DNA from: Yanghanlia sp047501535
Lineage (GTDB): Bacteria; Pseudomonadota; Gammaproteobacteria; Burkholderiales; Burkholderiaceae_B
Direction of reading: 5' to 3'
Length of the DNA: 64,000 nucleotides
Assembly (NCBI RefSeq): GCF_047501535.1
Contig: NZ_JAZDRJ010000005.1
Span: forward strand, 124,001 to 188,000
The notes beneath the pieces are model-generated. The model worked only from the letters and a program-made list of their open reading frames with translations, was not told the origin of the DNA and ran no database searches. Each line of letters starts with the position of its first letter. Position 1 is the first letter of the stretch. Shown one piece after another: positions 16,843 to 24,674 of the stretch. A program made the translations under genes and the position numbers.

Positions 16843-17813
16843 AAACCCCTCTCCTCGATCTGCGCAGCGGCCTGCGTGGCGAATGGCCGGTTTTCATGTG
16901 CGGCTTCCGGCCCTTCTTTGTGCTGACGGCGGCCAGCGCGGTAGTCATGATGGCCATGTGGCTGCTGATGTTGCGCGGCCTGATGCCCGATGTCATGCCT
17001 GGCGGCAGCATGCTGTGGCACAGCCACGAAATGATTTTCGGGTTTGTAACGGCGTCAATTGCCGGTTTTGTGCTGACGGCCATCCCGGAGTTCACCCACA
17101 CAGCTCCCGTAAGCCACCGCAGGCTGGCGCGCCTGGCCATGTTGTGGGTAGCCGCCAGGTTGGCATACGCCCTGAGCGGCTTATGGCCTGCCTGGCTGGG
17201 CTTGTGGCCAGCGGCGCTGTTCAATCTGGCGATTGTCTGCGTTGGTTTGTGCAGCCTGGCGGAATTTTCGCTGGGCGACAACCTCATCACCGGCTGGACG
17301 GCCCTGGCCGCTGCCGCCGCCATGCTGAACCTGCTGAACGACTGGCATGTAGGCAGGCCGCTCTTCAATCGCTGGGCCTTAATGATGTATGCCTTCTATT
17401 GGCTGGTGGCGGTGGGCTACGGGCTGATGGGCGCCGCCTGGCTGGGCGCGCCGCTATTGCCTTCGGCCGGACGGCACGTATTGATGGCCGGAGCCATGGG
17501 GCTGTCGATTTTCACCATCATGGCAATGGTGGGGCGCATTCACGCGGGGCTATGGCTGGATCGCCGCATCTGGCTGCCGCTTACCGCCATGACTCTGGTA
17601 TTGGCCACGCTGCTGCGCGCTATCGCGGGCTTTTACGCCGCCGCCTGGACAGCCACCCTGCTGCTGGTATCGGGCATGATGTGGGCCGCCTGCTTTGCCA
17701 CCTACTTGCTGGTCACCTGGCCAGTATTGACCGGCCCGCGCAGCGATGGCCTGGTGGGCTGCCAGGAACCGATGCAGCGCGACGCCGGGCATACGGCAGA
17801 CAAGATTTCCTGA
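16839..17813 (+). CDS. nnrS: NnrS family heme-copper membrane protein
   Basis: A 324-residue integral membrane protein of the NnrS family, with about ten to twelve helices and the family motifs FRPFFVLTA, WHSHEMIFGFV and MVGRIHAGLWLD. NnrS proteins are linked to resistance to nitric oxide and to denitrification in proteobacteria. The TTG at 16839 (nine bases after GGAGG, overlapping the ATPase stop) gives the family N-terminus; GTG 16830 would sit directly on the Shine-Dalgarno. The C-terminus extends some 20 residues past the usual GPR-DG end. It is the last gene of the ABC-importer unit; the functional tie is unproven. Confidence 0.88.
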   Translation: MKTPLLDLRSGLRGEWPVFMCGFRPFFVLTAASAVVMMAMWLLMLRGLMPDVMPGGSMLWHSHEMIFGFVTASIAGFVLTAIPEFTHTAPVSHRRLARLAMLWVAARLAYALSGLWPAWLGLWPAALFNLAIVCVGLCSLAEFSLGDNLITGWTALAAAAAMLNLLNDWHVGRPLFNRWALMMYAFYWLVAVGYGLMGAAWLGAPLLPSAGRHVLMAGAMGLSIFTIMAMVGRIHAGLWLDRRIWLPLTAMTLVLATLLRAIAGFYAAAWTATLLLVSGMMWAACFATYLLVTWPVLTGPRSDGLVGCQEPMQRDAGHTADKIS

Positions 17814-17888
17814 AGGTGCGGCACTGGGGTGCCTATGTCGTGATCGCGCTGGGCATCGTTACGATCTAGATGCCCTAGCCGGAAAAAA

Positions 17889-17917
17889 AAGGGCTTGCGC
17901 CTTAAGCGTAAGCCCTT
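17889..17917 (-). terminator. Original terminator of tRNA-Cys, now at the far end of the element
   Basis: On the minus strand, AAGGGCTTACGC and GCGCAAGCCCTT pair around a 5-base loop and are followed by eight Ts. It lies directly downstream of the 3' half-copy of tRNA-Cys at 17926-17970, so it was probably the terminator of that tRNA before the element inserted. On the plus strand it can also end the nnrS transcript. Confidence 0.75.
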
Positions 17918-17925
17918 TATTCATT

Positions 17926-17970
17926 TGGAGGCGCAAGCCGGAATCGAACCGACGTACACGGATTTGCAAT
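17926..17970 (-). repeat. Left attachment site (45-bp copy of the tRNA-Cys 3' half)
   Basis: The 45 bases are identical to 26101-26145, which run from the anticodon region to the encoded CCA of tRNA-Cys. Identity stops sharply at both ends. This is the direct-repeat boundary of the integrated element; the matching right copy is inside the intact tRNA gene. Confidence 0.95.
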
Positions 17971-18085
17971 TTCTTTTTATGACGGAATCCAGTATGGATT
18001 TTATCCGTTTTCGCTGGAAAAACAAGTGGTTGCGCTAAATTCCCCTACTTCTCTCTAATGACTTCTAACCTTGTCTGTGTCGCAT

Positions 18086-18109
18086 CTTGCCACCATTCTT
18101 GCCACCATT
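18086..18109. repeat. Tandem 12-bp repeat near the left end, candidate integrase arm sites
   Basis: CTTGCCACCATT occurs twice head to tail. A similar tandem pair (CTTGCCATCATT, CTTGCCACTTTA) lies at 25988-26011 near the other end, in the same orientation. Paired repeats 90-120 bases inside each attachment core are what lambda-like integrases bind with their N-terminal domain. Confidence 0.5.
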
Positions 18110-18183
18110 TTTTGGCGAATGTTAATGGGAAGTAGAGGTACGTACTCAGCCGCCCTGCCCGCACAGCGTCGGGCGGGGTGGAA

Positions 18184-20478
18184 TTATCTGTGGCGCTGAC
18201 GCGTGGCTGGTGCTGGTTGTCCAGAGCGTATATGTTGTGCTGCAGCCCGTCGTCTGGATTGTTCTTGCTCTCGAATGTGTGGGTGGGTTTCTAGTAGACG
18301 GTTGATAGTGCGTGCTGCTGCCTCCTTGCGCCATCCTTCTTTGCTTCCTCTTAAGGTCTCAAGAGCTGCGCTGTAATCGCTCTCAGCGCGTTCCTGAGCG
18401 TGTTGCGCTGCTTCCTGGTGACGTGCAGCTTGTGCTGCTTCTAGTGCTGGCAGGCGTTCGATTAGATCGTTGCGTGTTGCTACGTGGGCTTCGATCCTTT
18501 TGATTTCATTCTTTGCTTCTTCGATTATCCGAGAGCGAGACTCGAGCTCTGTTTTCCAGAATTTGTGCGCCCTGCTTTCAACCTCCACACGACGCCCTAG
18601 CCATGTAGTGCGCGTTTCTCTATGAACAGGTTCTTCTTGGCGGTGACGGCGTAGCTCCTTCTCTAAGCGTTCTAGGCGTTCCAGGGCGAGCGCATGTGGG
18701 CCGTCGAAAGTGCCGCTCTTGGTAGCTTCCTCGTTATCCCATTCCTCGATAAGCAGCGCGACTTGATTACGCGTTAGTGGGCCACGGCTCACGAATTCTT
18801 GTGTAGCGACAATCGCGGCTGGCTCATCTTGAATTGTGGAAAGTTCTTCTAATAGCTTGTTTACGTTCATAGTCTTATCTTTATCCTTTGGTGGGGTTGT
18901 TGCCGCCCCATGGGCGGCCCTGGCCGTCCCTGCGCCCTTGGGCGCGGTAGTTGCAACAACGGGCTTTTTGTTGAAAGCGGGGTCATTGCTCTTGCGTTTT
19001 GGGCGCGGCTTGTCCTGCTGCGCCGCTGGCGCGGGCGCGGCGACCGGGGCCGCCTGTGGGGGCGGCGGTGGTGCTGCTACTGCTTCTGCTTTAGTCATGA
19101 GATCGTTAGCTGTACGTATTCGTAGTGCTGCTGATATGTCTGATATATGTTTAGGAGTTGGAATTGACTTTAGAGCGGCGCTGTATGCTTCTTTTTGTTC
19201 TTCTGATAGTCTGAGCCTTTGAGGTGCTTTAAACGTATTAGGCAGCCCTAGGCGCTTCTTGATAGTGGGCAGCGAAGCGCCGGCACTCTTGCCAGTGATC
19301 TTGGGGCCGTCGCTAAGCTGAAAAGATACGCCTGAGGCTCTACCTTGTTTGTTTTGATTCCAGCTCATCTTGATGCCGTGGTCGCGCATGAGCTGGCGTA
19401 GTAGCTCTGGGTCTTTGATGTTTGCTTTTTCTGCGCGGGTTAAGACGTATTGAACTGCGGCTTTTGTTACTAGCTCTGACTGAGGTACTTCGATACCTGT
19501 CATTCTCTTGATTTCATGGTTGTGCAGAATGGCTGCATCTCTACGTGAATCATCTGAGCCGCCCTTCCATTTAGATGTGTCCAGGCCCTCTTTCTTCGTT
19601 GGGTCTCTGTACATCTGATCAAGCACAAAATCAACGTCACCGCGCTCGGCTGCTTTTTCTACTTGCTGATGAAGTTGCAAATGTCCGTGGCGCCATCTTT
19701 CGCAGTGATGGTGTGGCATGCCTTCCTTTGCGAGGGCGTCGGCTATTAGTCCCGCGATGCTGGCTCGTAATTGACGCAATTCAGAATGATTTGTTTTTGG
19801 CAGTCCAGCGGCAGCTCTAATGGCGGGTCGCTGTTCATATAGAATGCGATCCCCCATTTTAAAACCGTCATCGCCTGTTGATATGATCTCGCGTAATGGG
19901 TGGCTTAAATGCATGTGCCAATTTCTTTTGCCAGCGTCGGGCTGGTGGATAGCAAAGAAGACTGGCACCCCATCCATTTTTTCTCGAATAGCATCTGATA
20001 TCTCTATAGCTAGCTTCCGCCTGCCTTCTGTAGTCATTCTATCTGGCAGTGCTATTGTGTCATGCGACATTTGGCGGCTATTGCTTTGCCTGCCTGCTGT
20101 GCGTTCAGCTTCAATTGCTACAAGTTCGGGGTCAAGTGCGAGGCGTGGCGTGTTGTGCGAGTGTGATACGTGTATGAAGTCAACGCGACCATCATCACGC
20201 TCATCCATTCCGAAGTCGTATCTAATCTTACGTAGTGCGGATGTAGGCGTAAAGCGTCCGCCCTGTCCTTTGCGATTGCTGTACTTTCGATTGAAGTGAA
20301 ATTGAGATGAAGATGAGGGGGCGCGGCGTTTGAAAGCCACAGGTAAGCGCCATGTTCCGCTTTTACTTGAGCGAGCAGCATTTCTTTTTGCTCTTTCGCT
20401 AGCAGCATCTGTGGCGCGCGCTGCCTTTGCGAACTCGCGTCGGATTTGCTCTTCTTCAAACTTATTCGCGTATCTCAT
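18184..20478 (-). CDS. MobA/MobL-type relaxase with long C-terminal extension
   Basis: A 764-residue HUH endonuclease that would nick oriT and pilot the transferred strand. The metal-binding triad reads IHQPDAGKRNWHMHLSHPL (His178, His188, His190), the equivalent of the HAGGGENPHCHLM segment of RSF1010 MobA. Tyr87 in ALRKIRYDFG is the best candidate nucleophile. Residues 366-402 (GIKMSWNQNKQGRASGVSFQ) resemble the region found after the relaxase domain in Mob proteins. A Pro/Ala linker (about 469-530) leads to a coiled-coil-rich tail (540-764). The ATG at 20478 has a poor ribosome site. The RSF1010-like oriT lies immediately upstream, and the relaxase is the last gene of the element. Confidence 0.85.
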   Translation of the reverse strand: MRYANKFEEEQIRREFAKAARATDAASERAKRNAARSSKSGTWRLPVAFKRRAPSSSSQFHFNRKYSNRKGQGGRFTPTSALRKIRYDFGMDERDDGRVDFIHVSHSHNTPRLALDPELVAIEAERTAGRQSNSRQMSHDTIALPDRMTTEGRRKLAIEISDAIREKMDGVPVFFAIHQPDAGKRNWHMHLSHPLREIISTGDDGFKMGDRILYEQRPAIRAAAGLPKTNHSELRQLRASIAGLIADALAKEGMPHHHCERWRHGHLQLHQQVEKAAERGDVDFVLDQMYRDPTKKEGLDTSKWKGGSDDSRRDAAILHNHEIKRMTGIEVPQSELVTKAAVQYVLTRAEKANIKDPELLRQLMRDHGIKMSWNQNKQGRASGVSFQLSDGPKITGKSAGASLPTIKKRLGLPNTFKAPQRLRLSEEQKEAYSAALKSIPTPKHISDISAALRIRTANDLMTKAEAVAAPPPPPQAAPVAAPAPAAQQDKPRPKRKSNDPAFNKKPVVATTAPKGAGTARAAHGAATTPPKDKDKTMNVNKLLEELSTIQDEPAAIVATQEFVSRGPLTRNQVALLIEEWDNEEATKSGTFDGPHALALERLERLEKELRRHRQEEPVHRETRTTWLGRRVEVESRAHKFWKTELESRSRIIEEAKNEIKRIEAHVATRNDLIERLPALEAAQAARHQEAAQHAQERAESDYSAALETLRGSKEGWRKEAAARTINRLLETHPHIREQEQSRRRAAAQHIRSGQPAPATRQRHR

Positions 20479-20499
20479 AACACTGCACCGCTAATGGTT

Positions 20500-20625
20500 G
20501 AGCAGGGGGACCCACGAAGTGGGGGCGGCACGCACCACCCCGAAGGGTGGTTGGCGATCCAAGCGCAGCGTTGGCGTACTGTACTCGATGAAATCGAGTG
20601 CTAAGTGCGCCCTTCATGACTCGGC
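20500..20625. other. Origin of transfer (oriT), RSF1010/R1162-like
   Basis: ACTCGAT-gaa-ATCGAGT (20583-20599) is a perfect 7-bp inverted repeat followed two bases later by TAAGTGCGCCCT (20602-20613). That matches the nic core of the RSF1010/R1162 family, which I recall as TAA(A/G)TGCGCCCT downstream of an inverted repeat. Two further hairpins precede it: CCCAC-gaa-GTGGG (20511-20523) and ACCACCC-cgaa-GGGTGGT (20534-20551). The region lies between a relaxase gene and an accessory gene and contains no gene itself. The nick would fall just after the final T of the core. Confidence 0.88.
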
Positions 20626-20657
20626 TACGCCTCAGGCCGGGGTGCCGGGGGTATTGC

Positions 20658-20987
20658 TTAATGCGAAGTGGTATTGCTGGGTGCAGCTTTAACTATTTGC
20701 GCTAGTTCGTCATGAATGTCTTGTAGCGCTTGGATATCTTGATCACGCAGCTTCGCGCTACGCATGTGTGCTAGCACACTTCGTGCGGCGCTGGGATCAT
20801 TGCGAACCCAATTCATAATTAACCCGCCTAAGACGATTTTGGAGCGTGTGTCATGTTGGCGTTGGCGTTGCTGTGCTCTTGCTAAAGCTTGCTTCGCTGC
20901 TTGGATCTGCTGGGCAGGGGTTAAGCGAGTGCGCTGTTTCTTTTGGTTTTCAGCTTGCTGAACTTGAGTTTGAATTTGATTATTCAT
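20658..20987 (-). CDS. Small mobilization accessory protein (TraD/MobC-like)
   Basis: A 109-residue charged protein with a Gln/Lys-rich N-terminal helix (residues 1-45) followed by SKIVLGGLIMNWVRNDPSAA, which resembles the LGGL core of the small TraD-type accessory proteins encoded beside MOBQ relaxases. Such proteins bind oriT or the relaxase and aid nicking; that role is inferred here. The gene sits on the far side of oriT from the relaxase, on the same strand, the usual place for such a partner. Family assignment is tentative because the protein is short and low in complexity. Confidence 0.55.
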   Translation of the reverse strand: MNNQIQTQVQQAENQKKQRTRLTPAQQIQAAKQALARAQQRQRQHDTRSKIVLGGLIMNWVRNDPSAARSVLAHMRSAKLRDQDIQALQDIHDELAQIVKAAPSNTTSH

Positions 20988-21141
20988 TTTGAATACCTTT
21001 TTTGAGAAGTTGATGATGCTTATTATGACTCAAGTTATTCAAAAAAAGTTCACGTAGCCCGCTCACCACCATTTCTTGCTTTCGCAATAAGTGATTATTT
21101 TTTTGTGTGATGGGTGCTGAAAACGATCTGAAGCCCGGTGG

Positions 21142-23313
21142 TTAGACTGGATTTTCAAACAATTTTAGTGGTATGAGCTTAGTTTGTCTTTTAGTCGTGC
21201 TCGGATGGTTTAATTGCTCTGAATTTTCAAGCGAGTTATCGTCAAAGCTAGCAATAGCGCCGCCTGCGGCGGCTTGGCTCTGTATAGATAACTGTAACCC
21301 TGCGCGAAAAGAAGAAATCATATCTTTAAGAAACTTCTCTACTTTCCTTTCTGTCTTTTCTTTTGATAGTGTCTCTTTGCTCCACTTGACGATATCGCGT
21401 CTGACGAAATGAACTTCACTCGTCATGTCATCAATCCTGATCAATAGCGGCGATCTTGCGGCACCGCCACTTGGCATCAGGGGTTCCCCGAACTGATTGA
21501 GCTTGCGGGTTTTTCGTTCAAGAAGCTCAAGTTCATCATCAGAGAAATACATCATTTCATCAAACTCTTCGTGAGCTGTGATTGAGATAACTTCTCCTGT
21601 GCTGTGATTCAGCACAGATAATTCTGTATTAAAGAAATCAGACTCATGCCAAGCTGCTCGATACTCTACTGCGATTGATTGAAGGAAAGTCTTGTAGTGC
21701 GTCGGGCGCGTAACGCTGCCGCGCAGTTCGTCGCTATAGCGCTCCGGTACTTGATCTAAACCGCGCGAGGCAGCCCAGGCGGGCAAAAGTTCAGTGGGTA
21801 TGGGGTCAGCTTCAAAAGAGAAAGATTTTTTCTTGTAGGGCGTCTGAATCGCTCTCAGGCCGCGCCAGATTCCGACATGATCTTTCATCATTGTGAACGC
21901 GCGACGCCCGATAGATGACGCATACAGCGCTTCACTCGTTAGCTTTCCATTAAATGTTTTTGTTATGTAGCGCAGAATTTTGGTGATGTATTTCTTTGCT
22001 CCGCCGTCGCTACGCACGCGTTCCCAACGTACGCGGTGCTTGCGTGCGCCGGGCTCGTTTGGTGAATCTGAAAGTAAGAACGCGTGCAACATGGCTGCGT
22101 GCATGAGCTCTTCGTGTTCTTGTTGACAGTAGATCAGGATGTGACGGTGTGGCGTCGCATCAGTATGTCCTTCCATGTCGCCGAAGTGGCCCCAGCCTCC
22201 AGGCCCGGCGATTTTTTGCGCGAGGGCGCGAAAGTTAGTCCAGTTTTTTTGAAGGTGGTTTGCTCCGTCTTGCGCAGTTAACGTCGAGTCAAATCGCGGG
22301 TTTGGGATGCTGCGTTTCTTTTTTTTATTTCCTACTGTGATAGTGCTGTGAAAACGTGATGGACATGTGAGGGTTACTAAGAAAGGCAACATGCCTTTTT
22401 CGGTGTGGATTTCGTGCATTGCGATTGCGCGAATATCAAGCTCAGCAAGCTGGCGTTGCTTCGCTTTTTCGTTAATATCGAAAAGCGTGTGCTGCTCCCC
22501 TGAACCGCTTGTCATGACGGTACGCTTCATCCAGTCCTGCGTTAAGTCGATTTGCGCATGCTTTCGGTTTGCTAGATCCCATGGCAAATAAGCCGCGCGA
22601 GGTCCGCCGTCTGGAGCTTTACCGCGACCAAGGATTTGAAGGGTGCGTGCAAGCTGAAGTGATGATTTGTTAGCTTGCTTCTGTAGATGACGCAGCCAAA
22701 ACTTTTCAGTGCTGGCGCGTGCATAGAAGCTATTAGCGTCCATGTCGCGGGGCTTAGTCCAGCCTGTGACGCGCTGCACTCTTTCAAGGTCATGCTGAAA
22801 GAGCTTGTTAGCGGCGCCGTCATCCTTGATCGTCATCCATTGTTGATAGTTTTTTTGGTATCTATCAGATTCCTGGCTTGCTCTTAGCTGAAAATCAGAG
22901 AAGTTGGCATCGACGGCGGGCAGGTCAAGTCTTGTTTGATCTTCTATGGTGCCCAGCGTCTTATCGATATTTCTGATGTCATCAACAATATCATTGCTAG
23001 CGATTGACTTTAGCGCGTGCTCAAGCGCTTTGCCGTGTCGCGTCGGCAGGTTCGCTTTTAGATGATTTGCCCGGTTATGAAACAGTGGGCGTGCTTCATT
23101 TACTAAAACGGTCTTTGCTGATTCAATTTCTTCTTCTGTGTAGTCTGCGCCGGTGTCTGTATTTGACAGTCTACGCACGAAGCGGTGTAGCCCGATTTCA
23201 CGCGTGATTCGAAGTTGTGCCGCTAGGGGGCGGGCGCGAGGGTCGTTTAGTTTTTCTTCTAGTGACCGGAAAACGCTTGCTTCGGAAGAGAGGGGTGTAT
23301 ATACTTGAGTCAT
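21142..23313 (-). CDS. Rolling-circle replication initiator, phage GPA-like
   Basis: A 723-residue protein resembling the replication gene A (GPA) family of P2-like phages, which nick a double-strand origin and start rolling-circle replication. Visible HUH-superfamily motifs in order: motif 1 PFLVTLTCPSRFH (310-322), motif 2 GHTDATPHRHILIY (382-395; His389 and His391), and motif 3 KKYITKILRYITK (440-452) with Tyr442 and Tyr449. The tyrosines are spaced more widely than the YxxxY of P2. The long N-terminal half has no recognised fold. In an integrated element this would copy the excised circle. The ATG at 23313 is preceded by ACGGA. Confidence 0.85.
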   Translation of the reverse strand: MTQVYTPLSSEASVFRSLEEKLNDPRARPLAAQLRITREIGLHRFVRRLSNTDTGADYTEEEIESAKTVLVNEARPLFHNRANHLKANLPTRHGKALEHALKSIASNDIVDDIRNIDKTLGTIEDQTRLDLPAVDANFSDFQLRASQESDRYQKNYQQWMTIKDDGAANKLFQHDLERVQRVTGWTKPRDMDANSFYARASTEKFWLRHLQKQANKSSLQLARTLQILGRGKAPDGGPRAAYLPWDLANRKHAQIDLTQDWMKRTVMTSGSGEQHTLFDINEKAKQRQLAELDIRAIAMHEIHTEKGMLPFLVTLTCPSRFHSTITVGNKKKKRSIPNPRFDSTLTAQDGANHLQKNWTNFRALAQKIAGPGGWGHFGDMEGHTDATPHRHILIYCQQEHEELMHAAMLHAFLLSDSPNEPGARKHRVRWERVRSDGGAKKYITKILRYITKTFNGKLTSEALYASSIGRRAFTMMKDHVGIWRGLRAIQTPYKKKSFSFEADPIPTELLPAWAASRGLDQVPERYSDELRGSVTRPTHYKTFLQSIAVEYRAAWHESDFFNTELSVLNHSTGEVISITAHEEFDEMMYFSDDELELLERKTRKLNQFGEPLMPSGGAARSPLLIRIDDMTSEVHFVRRDIVKWSKETLSKEKTERKVEKFLKDMISSFRAGLQLSIQSQAAAGGAIASFDDNSLENSEQLNHPSTTKRQTKLIPLKLFENPV

Positions 23314-23354
23314 GTCGAATCCGTTTCATTCGATATTGCCGCATACGTGCGGAT

Positions 23355-23382
23355 AAAGCCCCGGCTAGTCCCCGGGGCTTTT
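23355..23382 (-). terminator. Terminator after the vWA gene
   Basis: AAGCCCCGG and CCCCGGGGCTT pair around a short loop; on the minus strand a short T run follows. It separates the vWA gene from the replication initiator, which must then have its own promoter in the 40 bases before 23313 or rely on read-through. Confidence 0.7.
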
Positions 23383-23383
23383 C

Positions 23384-24163
23384 TTATTTGGTAAAGCGCT
23401 CTTCCATTCCGGCGCTGTCAAAATCCTCAAGCGTCTCGACTTTTGTGCCAATCATCTTGATACCATGCATGCTGGTACCCGTGAGAAGCGGCTGCGCTGC
23501 TTCAAGCGACTTTGCCCACACCTTCTGGTATGCAGGTTCAGTGGGATTGAACACGCCCTTCGGCCCTTGTATGCCCCCCATGTGATCAATAAATAAATTG
23601 GGATATCCATCCGTTAAAAAGTATGTAATTTTTTCAGCGTTGGGATTATAAGGGTTCATTTGCTCATATTCCGTTTCGGCATATAAAAAACCTGCCGAGT
23701 AATTCGTGTTACCCCTAGCCGGACAAAGGTGTATATTAGGCAATACATTACGATTAAGGAACATATAAGTTCTCGAGGTTGCACCAGAATCGAAACATAC
23801 TATCGTAAAATTTACATTACCATCATGTAACATAAGCGTGTCAATCAATTTATTGACAGATGCCAACTGATTTTCCGCAATGCTTTCAGTACTAGCAGAA
23901 GTATCAATGATGACAGCGATATTGTAATCAATTCCGCTTTTTGCCTCTAACTCAAAGCGATATTTAAGCGTTTCCTCAAGGTCTTGAAAACGTTCTAAAT
24001 CAAACACTACGGTTTCTTCAAGTGATTCGTGCTCACTTTCGTTTGTGGCGCTCGTTGAACTAGAGTCAGCGAGTGAGAGTGGTATTACCAGGCGCATCTG
24101 AGCTGATGCGATAGTGGTAGCGAATGTCAGCAGAAGCGCTGTTGCAATAGATGTGATTTTCAT
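23384..24163 (-). CDS. Secreted von Willebrand factor A domain protein
   Basis: A 259-residue protein with a Sec signal peptide (residues 1-21, ending TIASA-QM). From about residue 80 it has a vWA domain: the MIDAS motif DTSAS (87-91) in NIAVIIDTSASTESIAENQL, the later Thr loop in RGNTNYSAGF, and the acidic LTDGYPN. Two cysteines (in IVCFDSG and HLCPARG) could form a disulfide outside the cytoplasm. vWA domains with an intact MIDAS bind protein ligands through a divalent metal. No sorting signal or membrane anchor follows. It sits between the excisionase-like and replication genes and is the element's only visible cargo. Function unknown. Confidence 0.8.
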   Translation of the reverse strand: MKITSIATALLLTFATTIASAQMRLVIPLSLADSSSTSATNESEHESLEETVVFDLERFQDLEETLKYRFELEAKSGIDYNIAVIIDTSASTESIAENQLASVNKLIDTLMLHDGNVNFTIVCFDSGATSRTYMFLNRNVLPNIHLCPARGNTNYSAGFLYAETEYEQMNPYNPNAEKITYFLTDGYPNLFIDHMGGIQGPKGVFNPTEPAYQKVWAKSLEAAQPLLTGTSMHGIKMIGTKVETLEDFDSAGMEERFTK

Positions 24164-24213
24164 GTTGATACCTTTTATTTAAATGGTTTTGGTGGTGTTA
24201 AGTCGTTTGAATA

Positions 24214-24489
24214 TTAAGACAGTGAGATGCGGCCGGTGAGGTCAATCTTCTTACGCGGTCGTCCAGTTCTGTTCTTGGGAGCAGGCGTGTAATCGAGCGG
24301 TATCAGCTTGCTGTCTAGCCACTCTTGGAAATCGCGCTCTTTTACAACTAGTCGATCACCGATCTTTAAGAACGGCGGAACATCGCTTTTTTCGGCTTTT
24401 CCAGCACGAATTCTAGCTAGAACATTGTGAATAGATTGCGGATTCATTCTGAGAATTTCAGCTACTTCGTTCAATGTGATTAGTTTCAT
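24214..24489 (-). CDS. AlpA/excisionase-like helix-turn-helix protein
   Basis: A 91-residue protein with a MerR-like winged HTH at the N-terminus (ITLNEVAEILRMNPQSIHNV, then a wing PPFLKIGDRLVVKERDFQEW) and a basic tail (NRTGRPRKKIDLTG). It fits the AlpA/Xis group that directs excision or regulates integrase genes. Start ATG 24489 has GAGGAA seven bases upstream. It is the gene next to the integrase on the same strand, separated from it by an intrinsic terminator. Confidence 0.75.
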   Translation of the reverse strand: MKLITLNEVAEILRMNPQSIHNVLARIRAGKAEKSDVPPFLKIGDRLVVKERDFQEWLDSKLIPLDYTPAPKNRTGRPRKKIDLTGRISLS

Positions 24490-24529
24490 CTCTATTCCTC
24501 GGTTTTTGTTGATGATTTAATTCTGCCAT
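24458..24529 (-). CDS. Possible 23-codon leader ORF overlapping the excisionase gene
   Basis: ATG at 24529 is preceded by AAAGGGGA at good spacing and opens a 23-codon frame (MAELNHQQKPRNRDETNHIE then RSS) that overlaps the first 32 bases of the excisionase-like gene in another frame. Such an overlap could couple translation of the two. No homology is recognised; it may be chance. Confidence 0.3.
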   Translation of the reverse strand: MAELNHQQKPRNRDETNHIERSS

Positions 24530-24637
24530 ATATCCCCTTTGAAATGAATGCGACGGCCAGGTTATTATGTATTTTTCGGCGTCGGATTAAGCGCACGAAT
24601 CTAGCTCAGTTCCTCACATTGGGTTTTAGGCAATAAA

Positions 24638-24660
24638 AAAACCGCCATTTAGGCGGTTGA
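24638..24660 (-). terminator. Integrase terminator
   Basis: On the minus strand AACCGCC-taaat-GGCGGTT is followed by six Ts, 17 bases after the integrase stop codon. It is a textbook intrinsic terminator and insulates the excisionase-like gene from the integrase transcript. Confidence 0.85.
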
Positions 24661-24674
24661 TGGGGTGCTTTTGA

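Noticed and set aside
17814..17869. A short frame after nnrS ending in WGAYVVIALGIVTI, as if a second membrane protein or an nnrS frameshift followed.
   Set aside because: NnrS already reaches its usual C-terminal motif before this point, and the fragment is too short and has no start or ribosome site.
18086..18109. Tandem 12-mer considered as a replication iteron.
   Set aside because: Only two copies, far from the initiator gene, and matched by a pair at the opposite end of the element, which fits integrase arm sites better.
18184..18870. Internal start (MNVNKLLEEL) in the relaxase that could give a separate C-terminal product, as in RSF1010 mobA/repB.
   Set aside because: A weak AAAGGA lies about 15 bases upstream, too far to be convincing; left as part of the relaxase.
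18836..19222. A 128-codon frame antisense to the relaxase Pro/Ala-rich linker, with hydrophobic runs.
   Set aside because: It is the mirror of a low-complexity Ala/Pro/Lys region; the relaxase frame is longer, continuous and has family motifs.
20511..20551. Short hairpins near the relaxase start considered as a CRISPR-like or integron-like repeat.
   Set aside because: Only single, different hairpins with no repeat-spacer pattern; they fit oriT secondary structure.
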